A DNA stretch of 64,000 bases from Clostridia bacterium (GTDB taxonomy: Bacteria; Bacillota; Clostridia; Oscillospirales; QAKW01), in NCBI GenBank assembly GCA_017464525.1, contig JAFTZM010000004.1, positions 1 through 64,000 of the forward strand, in the 5' to 3' direction. Made by a program: the position numbers and the translations under genes. Below the pieces are notes generated by a model, which did not search any database, was not told where the DNA came from, and saw nothing but the letters and a program-made list of their open reading frames with translations. The first letter of the stretch is position 1. Every line of letters begins with the position of its first letter. Positions 1 through 6,644 of the stretch are shown here, piece after piece.

Positions 1-1
1 C

Positions 2-289
2 CGGAAAGGGCTGATGAAAAAAGGGACCATGCTGGCGCAACTGCTTTTCGGCATTGCGCTGGATTATATCATCCCCATGGCGGCAACGCAGGTGGGCTTT
101 ACCTTCAATGTGAGCCACCTGCTGTTTTCCAACATCATCGGTTTTTATATCATCTTCACCGAGGCGGTGTCGGTGTGTGAGAATTTTTATGAGTGTAATC
201 CCAATTCCTTTCCGAAGTGGATCATTAAATTTTTGAGCGCAGGGAAGGAACAGCTGGATCAGTTGGGAGAAAAGGAGGAAAAAGAATGA
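2..289 (+). CDS. Phage holin, 5' end cut by the window edge
   Basis: C-terminal part of a small membrane protein of the phage holin_4 (toxin-secretion/lysis holin) type. The reading frame is open to the first base, and the residues before the first Met (RKGL) look like the usual holin loop, so the true start lies outside the window. A hydrophobic stretch (about residues 7-25 from the first Met) and a second one (VSHLLFSNIIGFYIIF) are followed by a charged tail ending EKEEKE. Its stop overlaps the start of the endolysin (ATGA), the usual lysis-cassette arrangement. Function is inferred from topology and neighbour. Confidence 0.72.
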   Translation, partial: RKGLMKKGTMLAQLLFGIALDYIIPMAATQVGFTFNVSHLLFSNIIGFYIIFTEAVSVCENFYECNPNSFPKWIIKFLSAGKEQLDQLGEKEEKE

Positions 290-882
290 CTAATTTACCT
301 GTCACCGGCAGTTTTTCGGTTACTGCCATCTACGGCCAGAAGGGCAAGTATTGGGCCGATGGCCATAAGGGGATCGATATGGTGTGCGAAAATAAAAATG
401 TTTACGCCACCTGCGACGGCACCGTGCGCACCGTTTCCTATGATGCCAATGGATGGGGCTATTATGTTTCCATCGGCGATGCTAACGGCTATCGGCATAT
501 CTTCTGCCACCTGAAGGAGGGCAGTATCAAGGTCAAGAAAGGGGATCGGGTCGACCGCTCCACCGTGATCGGCACCATGGGCGCCACCGGCAACGTAACC
601 GGGGTGCACCTGCATTATCAGCTTCAGAAGGGTGAAACCGTTGTGGATCCCACTACCCATCTGGGGATCCCCAATCGGATCGGAACCTACCATTCCGATC
701 AGTATCAAATCAAAAGCGGCGCAAAATTTAAGGATGATGCCGCTATCCCCGCATGGGCTAAGGAGGCGGTGGAGAAGGTTGCCGCCAAGGGCCTGATGGC
801 AGGCGACGCAGAGGGCACCTTCCGCCCCAATGATCCTGTTACCCGTGCCGAGCTGGCGGTAATCCTGGCCAGAATGGAATAA
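286..882 (+). CDS. Endolysin-like M23 peptidase with C-terminal SLH motif
   Basis: A 198-residue protein with an M23 (LytM) zinc endopeptidase domain in residues 1-125. The metal and catalytic residues are visible: H27 and D31 in HKGID, H75, and H108/H110 in HLHY. M23 enzymes cut peptidoglycan cross-bridges. Residues about 146-198 form a single S-layer-homology motif (FKDD, AVEKVAAKGLMAG, FRPNDPVTRAELA), which would anchor it to the cell wall. There is no signal peptide, as expected if the preceding holin releases it. The start overlaps the holin stop and has AAAGGAGG just upstream. Most likely the endolysin of a prophage lying to the left. Confidence 0.85.
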   Translation: MTNLPVTGSFSVTAIYGQKGKYWADGHKGIDMVCENKNVYATCDGTVRTVSYDANGWGYYVSIGDANGYRHIFCHLKEGSIKVKKGDRVDRSTVIGTMGATGNVTGVHLHYQLQKGETVVDPTTHLGIPNRIGTYHSDQYQIKSGAKFKDDAAIPAWAKEAVEKVAAKGLMAGDAEGTFRPNDPVTRAELAVILARME

Positions 883-891
883 AAGATGAAG

Positions 892-920
892 CCCTCGGAT
901 CATTCCGAGGGATTTCGTTA
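892..920 (+). terminator. Rho-independent terminator of the lysis cassette
   Basis: Perfect 8-bp stem CCCTCGGA / TCCGAGGG with a 4-base loop (TCAT), followed by the T-rich ATTTCGTTATTT, ten bases after the endolysin stop. Confidence 0.75.
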
Positions 921-1126
921 TTTAATCTGTATGCGGCTGGTTTTGCGAACGTGATTAGCCGTGCAAATAATGGCTAAAACCATCCACGAATTATCCACGA
1001 ATTGTTTGAAATCGGATGATTTTTCTGTGATGGATGAAGGATGGTGAAGAGGTAAAAAGTACGGTTTCATGCGGAATTTTGTGGCTTGTGAAAGAAGGAA
1101 TGCTGTTTTCGAAAGTCTTAAAATGA
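921..1126. other. Non-coding prophage end
   Basis: No convincing gene. It contains a direct repeat, ATCCACGAATT twice in tandem at about 978-1000, lying between the lysis terminator and the tRNA-like attachment site. I see nothing else I can name. Confidence 0.4.
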
Positions 1127-1144
1127 CCCCCTCACTCTCCGCCA
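1127..1144 (+). other. tRNA-Ser 3'-end fragment, probable prophage attachment site
   Basis: The 18 bases CCCCCTCACTCTCCGCCA read as the 3' end of a tRNA: T-stem 3' strand, acceptor strand ACTCTCC, discriminator G and CCA. An acceptor pairing with GGAGAGT and G73 are typical of tRNA-Ser. No 5' part is present. A strong terminator follows at once, as behind a real tRNA gene. Many prophages integrate into tRNA 3' ends and leave such a displaced copy. The tRNA identity and the att role are inferences. Confidence 0.5.
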
Positions 1145-1193
1145 AACAAATAAGGACTTGCGTTCGCAAGTCCTTATTTGTTTGTGTTTGTGT
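1144..1193 (+). terminator. 19-bp perfect hairpin after the tRNA-like sequence
   Basis: AAACAAATAAGGACTTGCG at 1144-1162 and its exact complement at 1165-1183, followed by TTTGTGTTTG-type T-rich sequence. It is a strong terminator hairpin, perhaps the native terminator of the disrupted tRNA gene. It may instead be the first and longest member of the hairpin array that starts directly after it. Confidence 0.6.
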
Positions 1194-1341
1194 CCGTCGG
1201 ACACAACATCGTTTGACTGCTTGCGGTCAACATCATTTTGTGCGTCGCACAAACATCATTCCGCTTTGGCGGACACAAAACGAAGTTGCGGCAAGCCGCA
1301 AACAGTGTTATGCTTCGCATAAACAGTGTTGCCTTCGGCAA
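1188..1341 (+). repeat. Array of seven short palindromic hairpins
   Basis: Seven consecutive inverted repeats, each closed by a 1-4 base loop. Arms: 1188-1196/1198-1206 (TTGTGTCCG), 1213-1220/1223-1230 (TTGACTGC, one G-T pair), 1237-1244/1246-1253 (TTTGTGCG), 1260-1264/1269-1273 (TCCGC), 1286-1292/1295-1301 (TTGCGGC), 1308-1313/1317-1322 (TTATGC), 1329-1333/1337-1341 (TTGCC). Centres are about 20-27 bases apart. Arm sequences differ between units yet each stays self-complementary. Linkers are alike (ACATCAT early, ACAGTG late). The array ends about 32 bases before the four-helix-bundle gene. It is not a CRISPR: units are not identical and there are no spacers. Confidence 0.85.
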
Positions 1342-1373
1342 ACTTATGGTACAATAAGCCCGAGGTGATAGAA

Positions 1374-1727
1374 ATGAAGGAAGATAAACTTTCCGATTTG
1401 TCAATGCAATTATCTGTTGACGTTTTAAATTTAGTAAAAGAACTTCGTCATAGGAAGGAAACAATCATTTCTAACCAAATAGGCAGAAGCGCTACAAGCG
1501 TTTGCGCAAATATTGCCGAAAGCAAATATGGACATAGCCGCGCCGATTTTATTGCCAAATTAGAAATAGCCTTAAAGGAAGCAAGTGAGACGGGCAAGTG
1601 GCTTGAAATGCTATATAAATCAAACTATATTGATGAAACAACACATAAGAAAATAAATAAAACCTGCTCTACTATCAGAATTTTATTGATTGCCTCAATT
1701 AAGACTGCAAAGGAAAACAATAAATGA
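1374..1727 (+). CDS. Four-helix-bundle protein (S23 / IVS-protein / Avd-like family)
   Basis: A 117-residue, all-helical protein. The motifs QIGRSATSVCANIAES and the ALKEASETGKWLEMLYKS region are characteristic of the four-helix-bundle family first seen in 23S rRNA intervening sequences (PF05635/TIGR02436) and related to Avd of diversity-generating retroelements. Family members are basic and are thought to bind nucleic acid; this one has many Lys and Arg. The start is the ATG at 1374 behind GAGGTGA (1362-1368). It lies directly downstream of the hairpin array, and its stop overlaps the start of a broken acetyltransferase gene. Its base composition is AT-rich compared with the chromosome around it. 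What it does in this context is unknown. Confidence 0.85.
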   Translation: MKEDKLSDLSMQLSVDVLNLVKELRHRKETIISNQIGRSATSVCANIAESKYGHSRADFIAKLEIALKEASETGKWLEMLYKSNYIDETTHKKINKTCSTIRILLIASIKTAKENNK

Positions 1728-1915
1728 AAAACTATACAATAGAAAGATTAGATATTGAGGATTACGAAAAATGCAATAATATCTGGGATATGTCAACTTG
1801 TGAATTCACTGAAAAATTCCGACACGAAATCAAAGAGAATAATAGGTTTGTTTATATATAAAATCGATGGTGAATTTTACAAACTAATGAAAAACCTATA
1901 AATACGTGGGTTCGA
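1724..1915 (+). pseudogene. Truncated GNAT acetyltransferase
   Basis: Starts with an ATGA overlap on the four-helix-bundle stop. The first 45 codons (MKNYTIERLDIEDYEKCNNI...) match the N-terminus of GNAT acetyltransferases. A stop at 1859-1861 ends that frame. Reading continues one frame over as YKIDGEF, the usual next strand of this family, and then ends at about 1913. The acetyl-CoA-binding half is missing, so this is a frameshifted remnant. Confidence 0.65.
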
Positions 1916-1932
1916 ACGCATAGGCAAAATAT

Positions 1933-2763
1933 TTAAAGAACTTCGAATTTGTACAACCCTTTCACGAAAGGAACCTCTACCGTTGCTTCGGGGCGGAGAC
2001 CGTAGAATAGATCCATCGCCTCCCCCGCATGGCGGTAGGTCCATAAAAACTTCTCTTCCCGGCCGATCTCGTAGAGATGGCAAAAAAAATACCGCTTGGC
2101 CCCGAATTCACTGCTGCGGACGGCGAATTTCTGCAAAAGCGGGTGGTAATTTTCAGGGGTCAAGGCATCGTTGCCCGCCCAAAGATGAGAAAAGCATAGA
2201 TCCGGCGCCCCAAAATTGGGGTAGCCGCAATAATCGAGATCCCGGATATCGCCGGGGAAGAGCAGGCTGCCGGAGGGCGCTTGCACCCAATACCCGCACT
2301 GCGGGAAAAAGGAGCCATCGGGCCTATGAGGGGTATGGAAGGCGCGGACAGTGAGTCCCTGCAGCGTTAAAGCCTCGCCGGGGGAAATAAACGTGATGCA
2401 CTCCCGCCGCAGGCCGCTTTTTTCGATCAGATCTTTCCGGGTGCCGGCAGGGATCACCCATTGAATGTCGGTCTCCCTCAGCAACTGCATCAGGGGCAGG
2501 CACATATGGTCATTGTGCTGGTGGGAGATCAGCACAAAAGCGAGGTCCTTGAGGTCCTCGACCAAGGTATCGGCCACTAGCCCAAGGTCCTGCGGGCGGC
2601 GGACTTGGGGGTCCACCGCGAATTTCACCCCGTCCACCGAAAGCAGGTAAGCAGTTGGTCCCGCCAGCCAGACGGTGTTATCGGTGTCCTTATAGCCCGC
2701 AACGGCACGCCGCCAGTTTGCGGCAAAATTGCGGTCGTAATCGGCGATCCCAAATGAAAGCAT
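1933..2763 (-). CDS. Metallo-beta-lactamase-fold hydrolase
   Basis: A 276-residue MBL-fold protein with the metal-binding motif HQHNDH (81-86), a later His region (AFHTPHRPDG, about 141-150) and Asp172 in FPGDIRD. These fit a two-metal hydrolase of the UlaG/YtnP-like group, which often act on lactones or phosphoesters; the substrate cannot be told from sequence. The N-terminus keeps a Trp-rich start often seen in bacterial stand-alone MBL proteins. Single gene with its own near-consensus promoter; it converges on the acquired DNA to its left. Confidence 0.8.
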   Translation of the reverse strand: MLSFGIADYDRNFAANWRRAVAGYKDTDNTVWLAGPTAYLLSVDGVKFAVDPQVRRPQDLGLVADTLVEDLKDLAFVLISHQHNDHMCLPLMQLLRETDIQWVIPAGTRKDLIEKSGLRRECITFISPGEALTLQGLTVRAFHTPHRPDGSFFPQCGYWVQAPSGSLLFPGDIRDLDYCGYPNFGAPDLCFSHLWAGNDALTPENYHPLLQKFAVRSSEFGAKRYFFCHLYEIGREEKFLWTYRHAGEAMDLFYGLRPEATVEVPFVKGLYKFEVL

Positions 2764-2787
2764 CGGCAGCCCTCCCTTTTTGAGTTA

Positions 2788-2816
2788 ATTATAGGTTGAA
2801 GAAAATTCATTGTCAA
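2788..2816 (-). promoter_or_regulatory. Sigma-A promoter for the MBL gene
   Basis: On the minus strand TTGACA, 17-base spacer, TATAAT: both boxes are perfect consensus, about 25 bases upstream of the start. Confidence 0.85.
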
Positions 2817-2833
2817 GAATTAATGGATTTCTA

Positions 2834-2862
2834 ATGCAAAATCCGGCGAAGCGTGTTATAAT
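2834..2862 (+). promoter_or_regulatory. Promoter for the reductase-PHP operon
   Basis: ATGCAA, 17-base spacer, TATAAT (2857-2862), followed by GAGGTGATC before the ATG at 2883. The -35 box is weak. Confidence 0.55.
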
Positions 2863-2882
2863 GATGATCGAGGTGATCAAAA

Positions 2883-3899
2883 ATGAAACGCTATGCTATT
2901 TACGGTGCCGGCTCGCTGGGCACGGTGCTGGGTGCTTACATTACCAAAAACGGCGGGAAGATCGAGCTGATCAACCGCAATAAAGCCCATGTGGCTGCTC
3001 TCCGGGAGAAGGGTGCCACCGTCACAGGCACGGTGGAGCTGAATGTTCCGGTGACTGCCTATACCCCCGATGAAATGAGCGGGGTCTACGATGTCATCCT
3101 GCTGATGACGAAACAGCTTCAAAATCAGGAAGTTGTAACGATGTTAAAGGATTTTCTGGCAGAGGACGGCGTTATCGTCACCCTGCAGAACGGGCTGCCT
3201 GAGCCGGGTATTGCAGAGATCGTGGGGGAAAACCGCACCATGGGCTGTACCGTGGAATGGGGGGCTACTCTTTCTGCGCCCGGTGTCTGCACCCTCACCA
3301 GCGCACCCGATAGCCTTTCCTTCCATATGGGCAAAATGCCCGGCATCTCCGATGCCCAGTTTAAGATGGTCAAGGAGCTGCTGGAGCTGATGTGCCCGGT
3401 CCATGAGGAAGAAAATCTGCTGGGCGCCCGGTGGTCAAAATTATTGATTAACGCCACCTTCTCCGGGCTGGGAACGGTGATGGGCGGAACCTTCGGTACT
3501 GTTACCGGCAGTAAGGAAGGGCGTGCTGTTGCCATTCGCTGCATCAAGGAGTGTATCGATGTGGGCCATGCCGCCGGCGTGGAATTTGCGCCGGTGCAGG
3601 GGAAGGATATCACCAAGCTGTTCTATTATAAAGGCGGCTTCAAGCGGGCCGTCGGCCAGCTGCTCATTCCCATTGCGATGAAAAAGCATCGGGATATTGA
3701 GCCCTCCATGCTGCAGGATCTGAAAAAAGGCAGGCCCTGCGAGGTGGATGCCATCAATGGCATTGTTTGTGAATGGGGCAGAAAGTGCGGCGTAGCCACC
3801 CCCATCAACGACCGCATTGTGGAGATCATCAAAAAAGAGCAGTCCGGTGAGCTGAAGCCGGAGGCTGCCAATATGGGGCTTTTTAAGGAGTTGTTATAA
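2883..3899 (+). CDS. Ketopantoate reductase family protein (ApbA/PanE)
   Basis: A 338-residue NAD(P)-dependent reductase. The N-terminal Rossmann motif GAGSLG is at residues 8-13, followed by the ELINRNKAHV strand typical of NADP binding. The helical C-terminal domain includes the conserved LLINATFSGLGTVMG segment and an E-V-D-A-ING motif near the end. Ketopantoate reductases make pantoate for CoA, but distant paralogues such as this often reduce other 2-oxoacids, and no other pantothenate gene is nearby. It is translationally coupled (TAATG) to the PHP gene, so the two probably act on the same metabolite. Confidence 0.8.
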   Translation: MKRYAIYGAGSLGTVLGAYITKNGGKIELINRNKAHVAALREKGATVTGTVELNVPVTAYTPDEMSGVYDVILLMTKQLQNQEVVTMLKDFLAEDGVIVTLQNGLPEPGIAEIVGENRTMGCTVEWGATLSAPGVCTLTSAPDSLSFHMGKMPGISDAQFKMVKELLELMCPVHEEENLLGARWSKLLINATFSGLGTVMGGTFGTVTGSKEGRAVAIRCIKECIDVGHAAGVEFAPVQGKDITKLFYYKGGFKRAVGQLLIPIAMKKHRDIEPSMLQDLKKGRPCEVDAINGIVCEWGRKCGVATPINDRIVEIIKKEQSGELKPEAANMGLFKELL

Positions 3900-4774
3900 T
3901 GCTGTTTGCCAATACTCATCTACATTCCACCTTTTCCGATGGGGTCTGGACTCCGGAGGAGCTGATCCGTTTAGGAAAAAAGATCGGCCATAAGGCAATG
4001 ATCCTCACCGATCACGATACGGTGCGGGGCACCTACTTTTTCCAAAAGGAAGCCCGCAAGCAGGGGATCCTCACCCTCAACGGGGTGGAGTTCAACTGCG
4101 GGACCTCCTTCGGGCGGTGCCATGTGGTGGGCATCGATTTTAATCCGGAAAACGCCGCCATCAAGGAACTGATGGCCATCGGCTCTAACCGGCAGACCAA
4201 CCGCAGCCGCTTTCTCTTTGAGGAAGCGATGAAGCGGGGCTCTCTTCGCCCCGGCATCAGCTGGGAGGATGTGGAAAAAGCCTATCCCGATAATGATTAT
4301 CTCTGCAATAATCAGATCTTTGACGTGATGAAGAAAAAGGGGATCTATACCGAGGCGGAGTATAAGGATTTCTTTGAGAATAATTTCCGTTCCACTCCCG
4401 AAATCCGTAAGCGGTTCGGGAATGATTCCATCACATTGGAGGAAACGGTTTCCACCATCCGTGCTGCCGGCGGTGTGGCGGTGCTGGCGCATCCCGGGGT
4501 AGAAGGAAAGTACATGGATCACAACTGTTTCGATGAGATGCTGAACGCCGGCATCATGGGCGTGGAGATCTGCCATCCGCTGATGACCGCCGAGGAACGG
4601 GCCCTCTATGACCGCCTCTGCGATCAGCATGGGCTCTATAAGCTGGGCGGTATCGATCACGACGGCCTGCTGGGCGGCTTTTCCGATTCCATGCCGGACC
4701 ATGATGTGCCCCCGGAGGATGGCTATACCTCCGAAGAAAACTTTATGAAACTCTATTGCAGAGAATTGGGTTAA
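3899..4774 (+). CDS. PHP-domain phosphoesterase
   Basis: A 291-residue PHP protein. The metal-binding motifs are present: HLH (H7, H9), D14 in SDG, TDHDT (37-41), Glu in NGVEF, LAHPG (about 195-199) and GGIDHDG near the end. Members hydrolyse phosphate esters, for example histidinol phosphate, AMP or nucleoside 3',5'-bisphosphate (TrpH-like). The order of motifs and the length resemble the TrpH/YciV group. The start overlaps the stop of the upstream reductase. It ends at a strong bidirectional terminator. Confidence 0.82.
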   Translation: MLFANTHLHSTFSDGVWTPEELIRLGKKIGHKAMILTDHDTVRGTYFFQKEARKQGILTLNGVEFNCGTSFGRCHVVGIDFNPENAAIKELMAIGSNRQTNRSRFLFEEAMKRGSLRPGISWEDVEKAYPDNDYLCNNQIFDVMKKKGIYTEAEYKDFFENNFRSTPEIRKRFGNDSITLEETVSTIRAAGGVAVLAHPGVEGKYMDHNCFDEMLNAGIMGVEICHPLMTAEERALYDRLCDQHGLYKLGGIDHDGLLGGFSDSMPDHDVPPEDGYTSEENFMKLYCRELG

Positions 4775-4777
4775 AGA

Positions 4778-4831
4778 GAGACCCCCAACAAAAGCGCTTA
4801 TTTCGCTTTTGTGGGGGTCTCAAATTTTTTG
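4778..4831. terminator. Bidirectional terminator between convergent genes
   Basis: Stem GAGACCCCCAACAAAAGCG (4778-4796) pairs with 4804-4821 with one bulge, loop CTTATTT, followed by AAATTTTTTG. It serves the plus-strand PHP gene and the minus-strand phosphatase-like gene. Confidence 0.85.
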
Positions 4832-4842
4832 ACGAAGTAACC

Positions 4843-5640
4843 TTATTTTTTGTAGGCCTGATAGAGATGAGTAATATAAAGATCCTCCTCCATATCCAGC
4901 CCATGGGAGCCGCAATTGCCGTCGATCTCATGGCAGCCGTGATCCATGGCAAAGCCCAGAAGGGTGTTGTGCCCCTTCCAATGGGTCTTGATCAGCTCGT
5001 TAAAGGTGGCAAAGGTATGGACATTGCAGCGCAGCTCTCCAAGGCTGTGAGCGCTCTCGGGCCCGTTGCGGTGCATGGCGGAATCGTAGTTGCCGTTGTA
5101 TACGATGATGGCATCGTATTGATCGCCGATGATCAGCTCTGCTGCCTTGGCGTTGATCTCGGGGATGGTATCGAAGATAAAATAATCCATCTCCCGCTCT
5201 AAAAAGATCTTGCCGATGCTGCATTTGCAATCTGCCACAATGGCGGGCTTTTTGCCGGCCCGGATGAGGGCGTCAAAAAGGGTCTCGATGCGGATCACCG
5301 GCTTTTCATATTTGCGGATGCCGTGCACCGCCGGCTGGGCGCCGGTATACATGGTACCGAAGCAGACCGGAGTAACGCTGGGCATTACGGTCTCATAGGG
5401 CAGCTGCAGCTCGGTGGCTGCCACCGCTTCCTTAAAAAAGTCGGGATATTTTTCAAAGATCCATTCCGCTACCGCATCGGGATTATACATAAAGAGACGG
5501 TCAGCTTTTTCGCCGCCGAAGGCGGTATCAACATATGCGGTCAGCCGGGGATCGGCAGGCTGCGCTTCTGCCGGAGGTGCGATGCCCATGGCATGGCAAA
5601 GGCCGGCGCAAAGGGTATCTAAGGATTGGCGTTCATTCAT
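4843..5640 (-). CDS. Alkaline-phosphatase-superfamily-like protein
   Basis: A 265-residue protein with the motif SVTPVCFGTMYTGAQPAVHG, which matches the nucleophile region of the phosphodiesterase/PglZ branch of the alkaline phosphatase superfamily. A His/Asp-rich segment near the end (DHGCHEIDGN, GSHGLDMEED) suits metal ligands. The N-terminal DG metal site seen in full-length members is not evident and the protein is short, so activity is uncertain. It overlaps the upstream hydrolase gene by 8 bases and so forms a two-gene operon. The substrate is unknown. Confidence 0.6.
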   Translation of the reverse strand: MNERQSLDTLCAGLCHAMGIAPPAEAQPADPRLTAYVDTAFGGEKADRLFMYNPDAVAEWIFEKYPDFFKEAVAATELQLPYETVMPSVTPVCFGTMYTGAQPAVHGIRKYEKPVIRIETLFDALIRAGKKPAIVADCKCSIGKIFLEREMDYFIFDTIPEINAKAAELIIGDQYDAIIVYNGNYDSAMHRNGPESAHSLGELRCNVHTFATFNELIKTHWKGHNTLLGFAMDHGCHEIDGNCGSHGLDMEEDLYITHLYQAYKK

Positions 5641-6541
5641 GGAAAAAACCTCGCATTTCTTTTAAATAATTTTCGGGATCGGCAGGGTAGGCAAGGCCGT
5701 GCCCTGCTCCGGGAATGATGACCAGCTTTTTGCGGGTGGGGCAGGCCTCATACAGCCGCCGGCTCATCTCGCAGGGAACAAAATCATCCGCATCCCCATG
5801 AAAAAAGAGAACAGGGACCTTGCAATTCCGGATGGCTTCTATGGGAGCGGTCTCTTCCAAATTGAAACGGCCAAAAAGCCTTGCTCCTAATTTCACAAAA
5901 GGATAGGCCAATTTTGGGGGTAGGTGCATCTCTCCGATGGTCTTTTGGATCATTTCCCTGGCGGTGGTATAGCCGCAATCGGCCAGCACGCCGATGACAT
6001 TCTTCGGCAGCTCCTGCCCGGCGGCGATCAGTACTGTGGCGGCGCCCATGGAAATGCCGGTGAGGATGATAGGCACCTCTCTGCCGAACCGCTCTGCGAG
6101 ACGGTCGATCCAGCGAAGGCAGTCCTTGCTTTCATGGATCCCGAAGGTGATGACCTTTCCTTCGCTTTTGCAGGCGGTGCGCTGATCTACGATCAGTACA
6201 TTGTGCCCCAAGGCGAAGGCGCGCTGCACCCCGCCGCAGAGATCCCGCTCTGCGCTGCCCCGGTAGCCGTGGAGCATCAGCTCAATGGGAGCGCCGGGCT
6301 TGTATTCGTAGTATTTTCCGTACAATTTCAGCCCGTCGAAGGAGGTGATGCTCAGCTCTTCAAAGGGCATGGCCCGAACCTCCTTCATCCATTGCCGCAT
6401 GGCCGGATGGTAGGGCTCATAGATCTCGCCGGGCGGCATTTCAAATTCCTCCTGCACCTTGGGGGGTCTGCGGGAGGCATAAAAGGCTTCATGAAAGCAG
6501 TAATAGGCGATCAGTAAGATGATAATAGTCAGTATAATCAT
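5633..6541 (-). CDS. Membrane-anchored alpha/beta hydrolase
   Basis: A 302-residue hydrolase. An N-terminal membrane anchor (IILTIIILLIAYYCF) comes first, then the alpha/beta-hydrolase core. The oxyanion loop HGYRGS is near 91-96, the nucleophile elbow GISMGA at 162-167 (Ser164), the acid is in GDADDFVP and the His in GAGHGLAY. This pattern fits the serine-aminopeptidase-like/YqkD group of lipases and esterases. First gene of a minus-strand pair with the phosphatase-like gene. The start ATG has GGAG just upstream. Confidence 0.8.
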   Translation of the reverse strand: MIILTIIILLIAYYCFHEAFYASRRPPKVQEEFEMPPGEIYEPYHPAMRQWMKEVRAMPFEELSITSFDGLKLYGKYYEYKPGAPIELMLHGYRGSAERDLCGGVQRAFALGHNVLIVDQRTACKSEGKVITFGIHESKDCLRWIDRLAERFGREVPIILTGISMGAATVLIAAGQELPKNVIGVLADCGYTTAREMIQKTIGEMHLPPKLAYPFVKLGARLFGRFNLEETAPIEAIRNCKVPVLFFHGDADDFVPCEMSRRLYEACPTRKKLVIIPGAGHGLAYPADPENYLKEMRGFFHE

Positions 6542-6560
6542 GATATTCTCCTTTTTCTAT

Positions 6561-6589
6561 AATATAGCAAAAACTGTTGCAAAAATCAA
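6561..6589 (-). promoter_or_regulatory. Promoter for the hydrolase pair
   Basis: Minus strand TTGATT, 17-base spacer, TATATT, about 20 bases upstream of the start at 6541. Back to back with the promoter at 6595-6623. Confidence 0.6.
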
Positions 6590-6594
6590 GTGAC

Positions 6595-6623
6595 TTGCAA
6601 TTTATTGATGTTTCATGTAGAAT
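6595..6623 (+). promoter_or_regulatory. Promoter for the acyltransferase operon
   Basis: TTGCAA, 17-base spacer, TAGAAT, then AAAGGAGAAAG before the ATG at 6645. Confidence 0.65.
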
Positions 6624-6644
6624 AATAGCAAAGGAGAAAGAAAT

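Noticed and set aside
1144..1341. Possible CRISPR array
   Set aside because: Units are palindromes with different sequences, spacing is about 22 bases and there are no unique spacers or cas genes.
2883..3899. A true panE for pantothenate synthesis
   Set aside because: The family fits, but no pantothenate gene is near and the neighbour is a PHP phosphoesterase, so only the family name is given.
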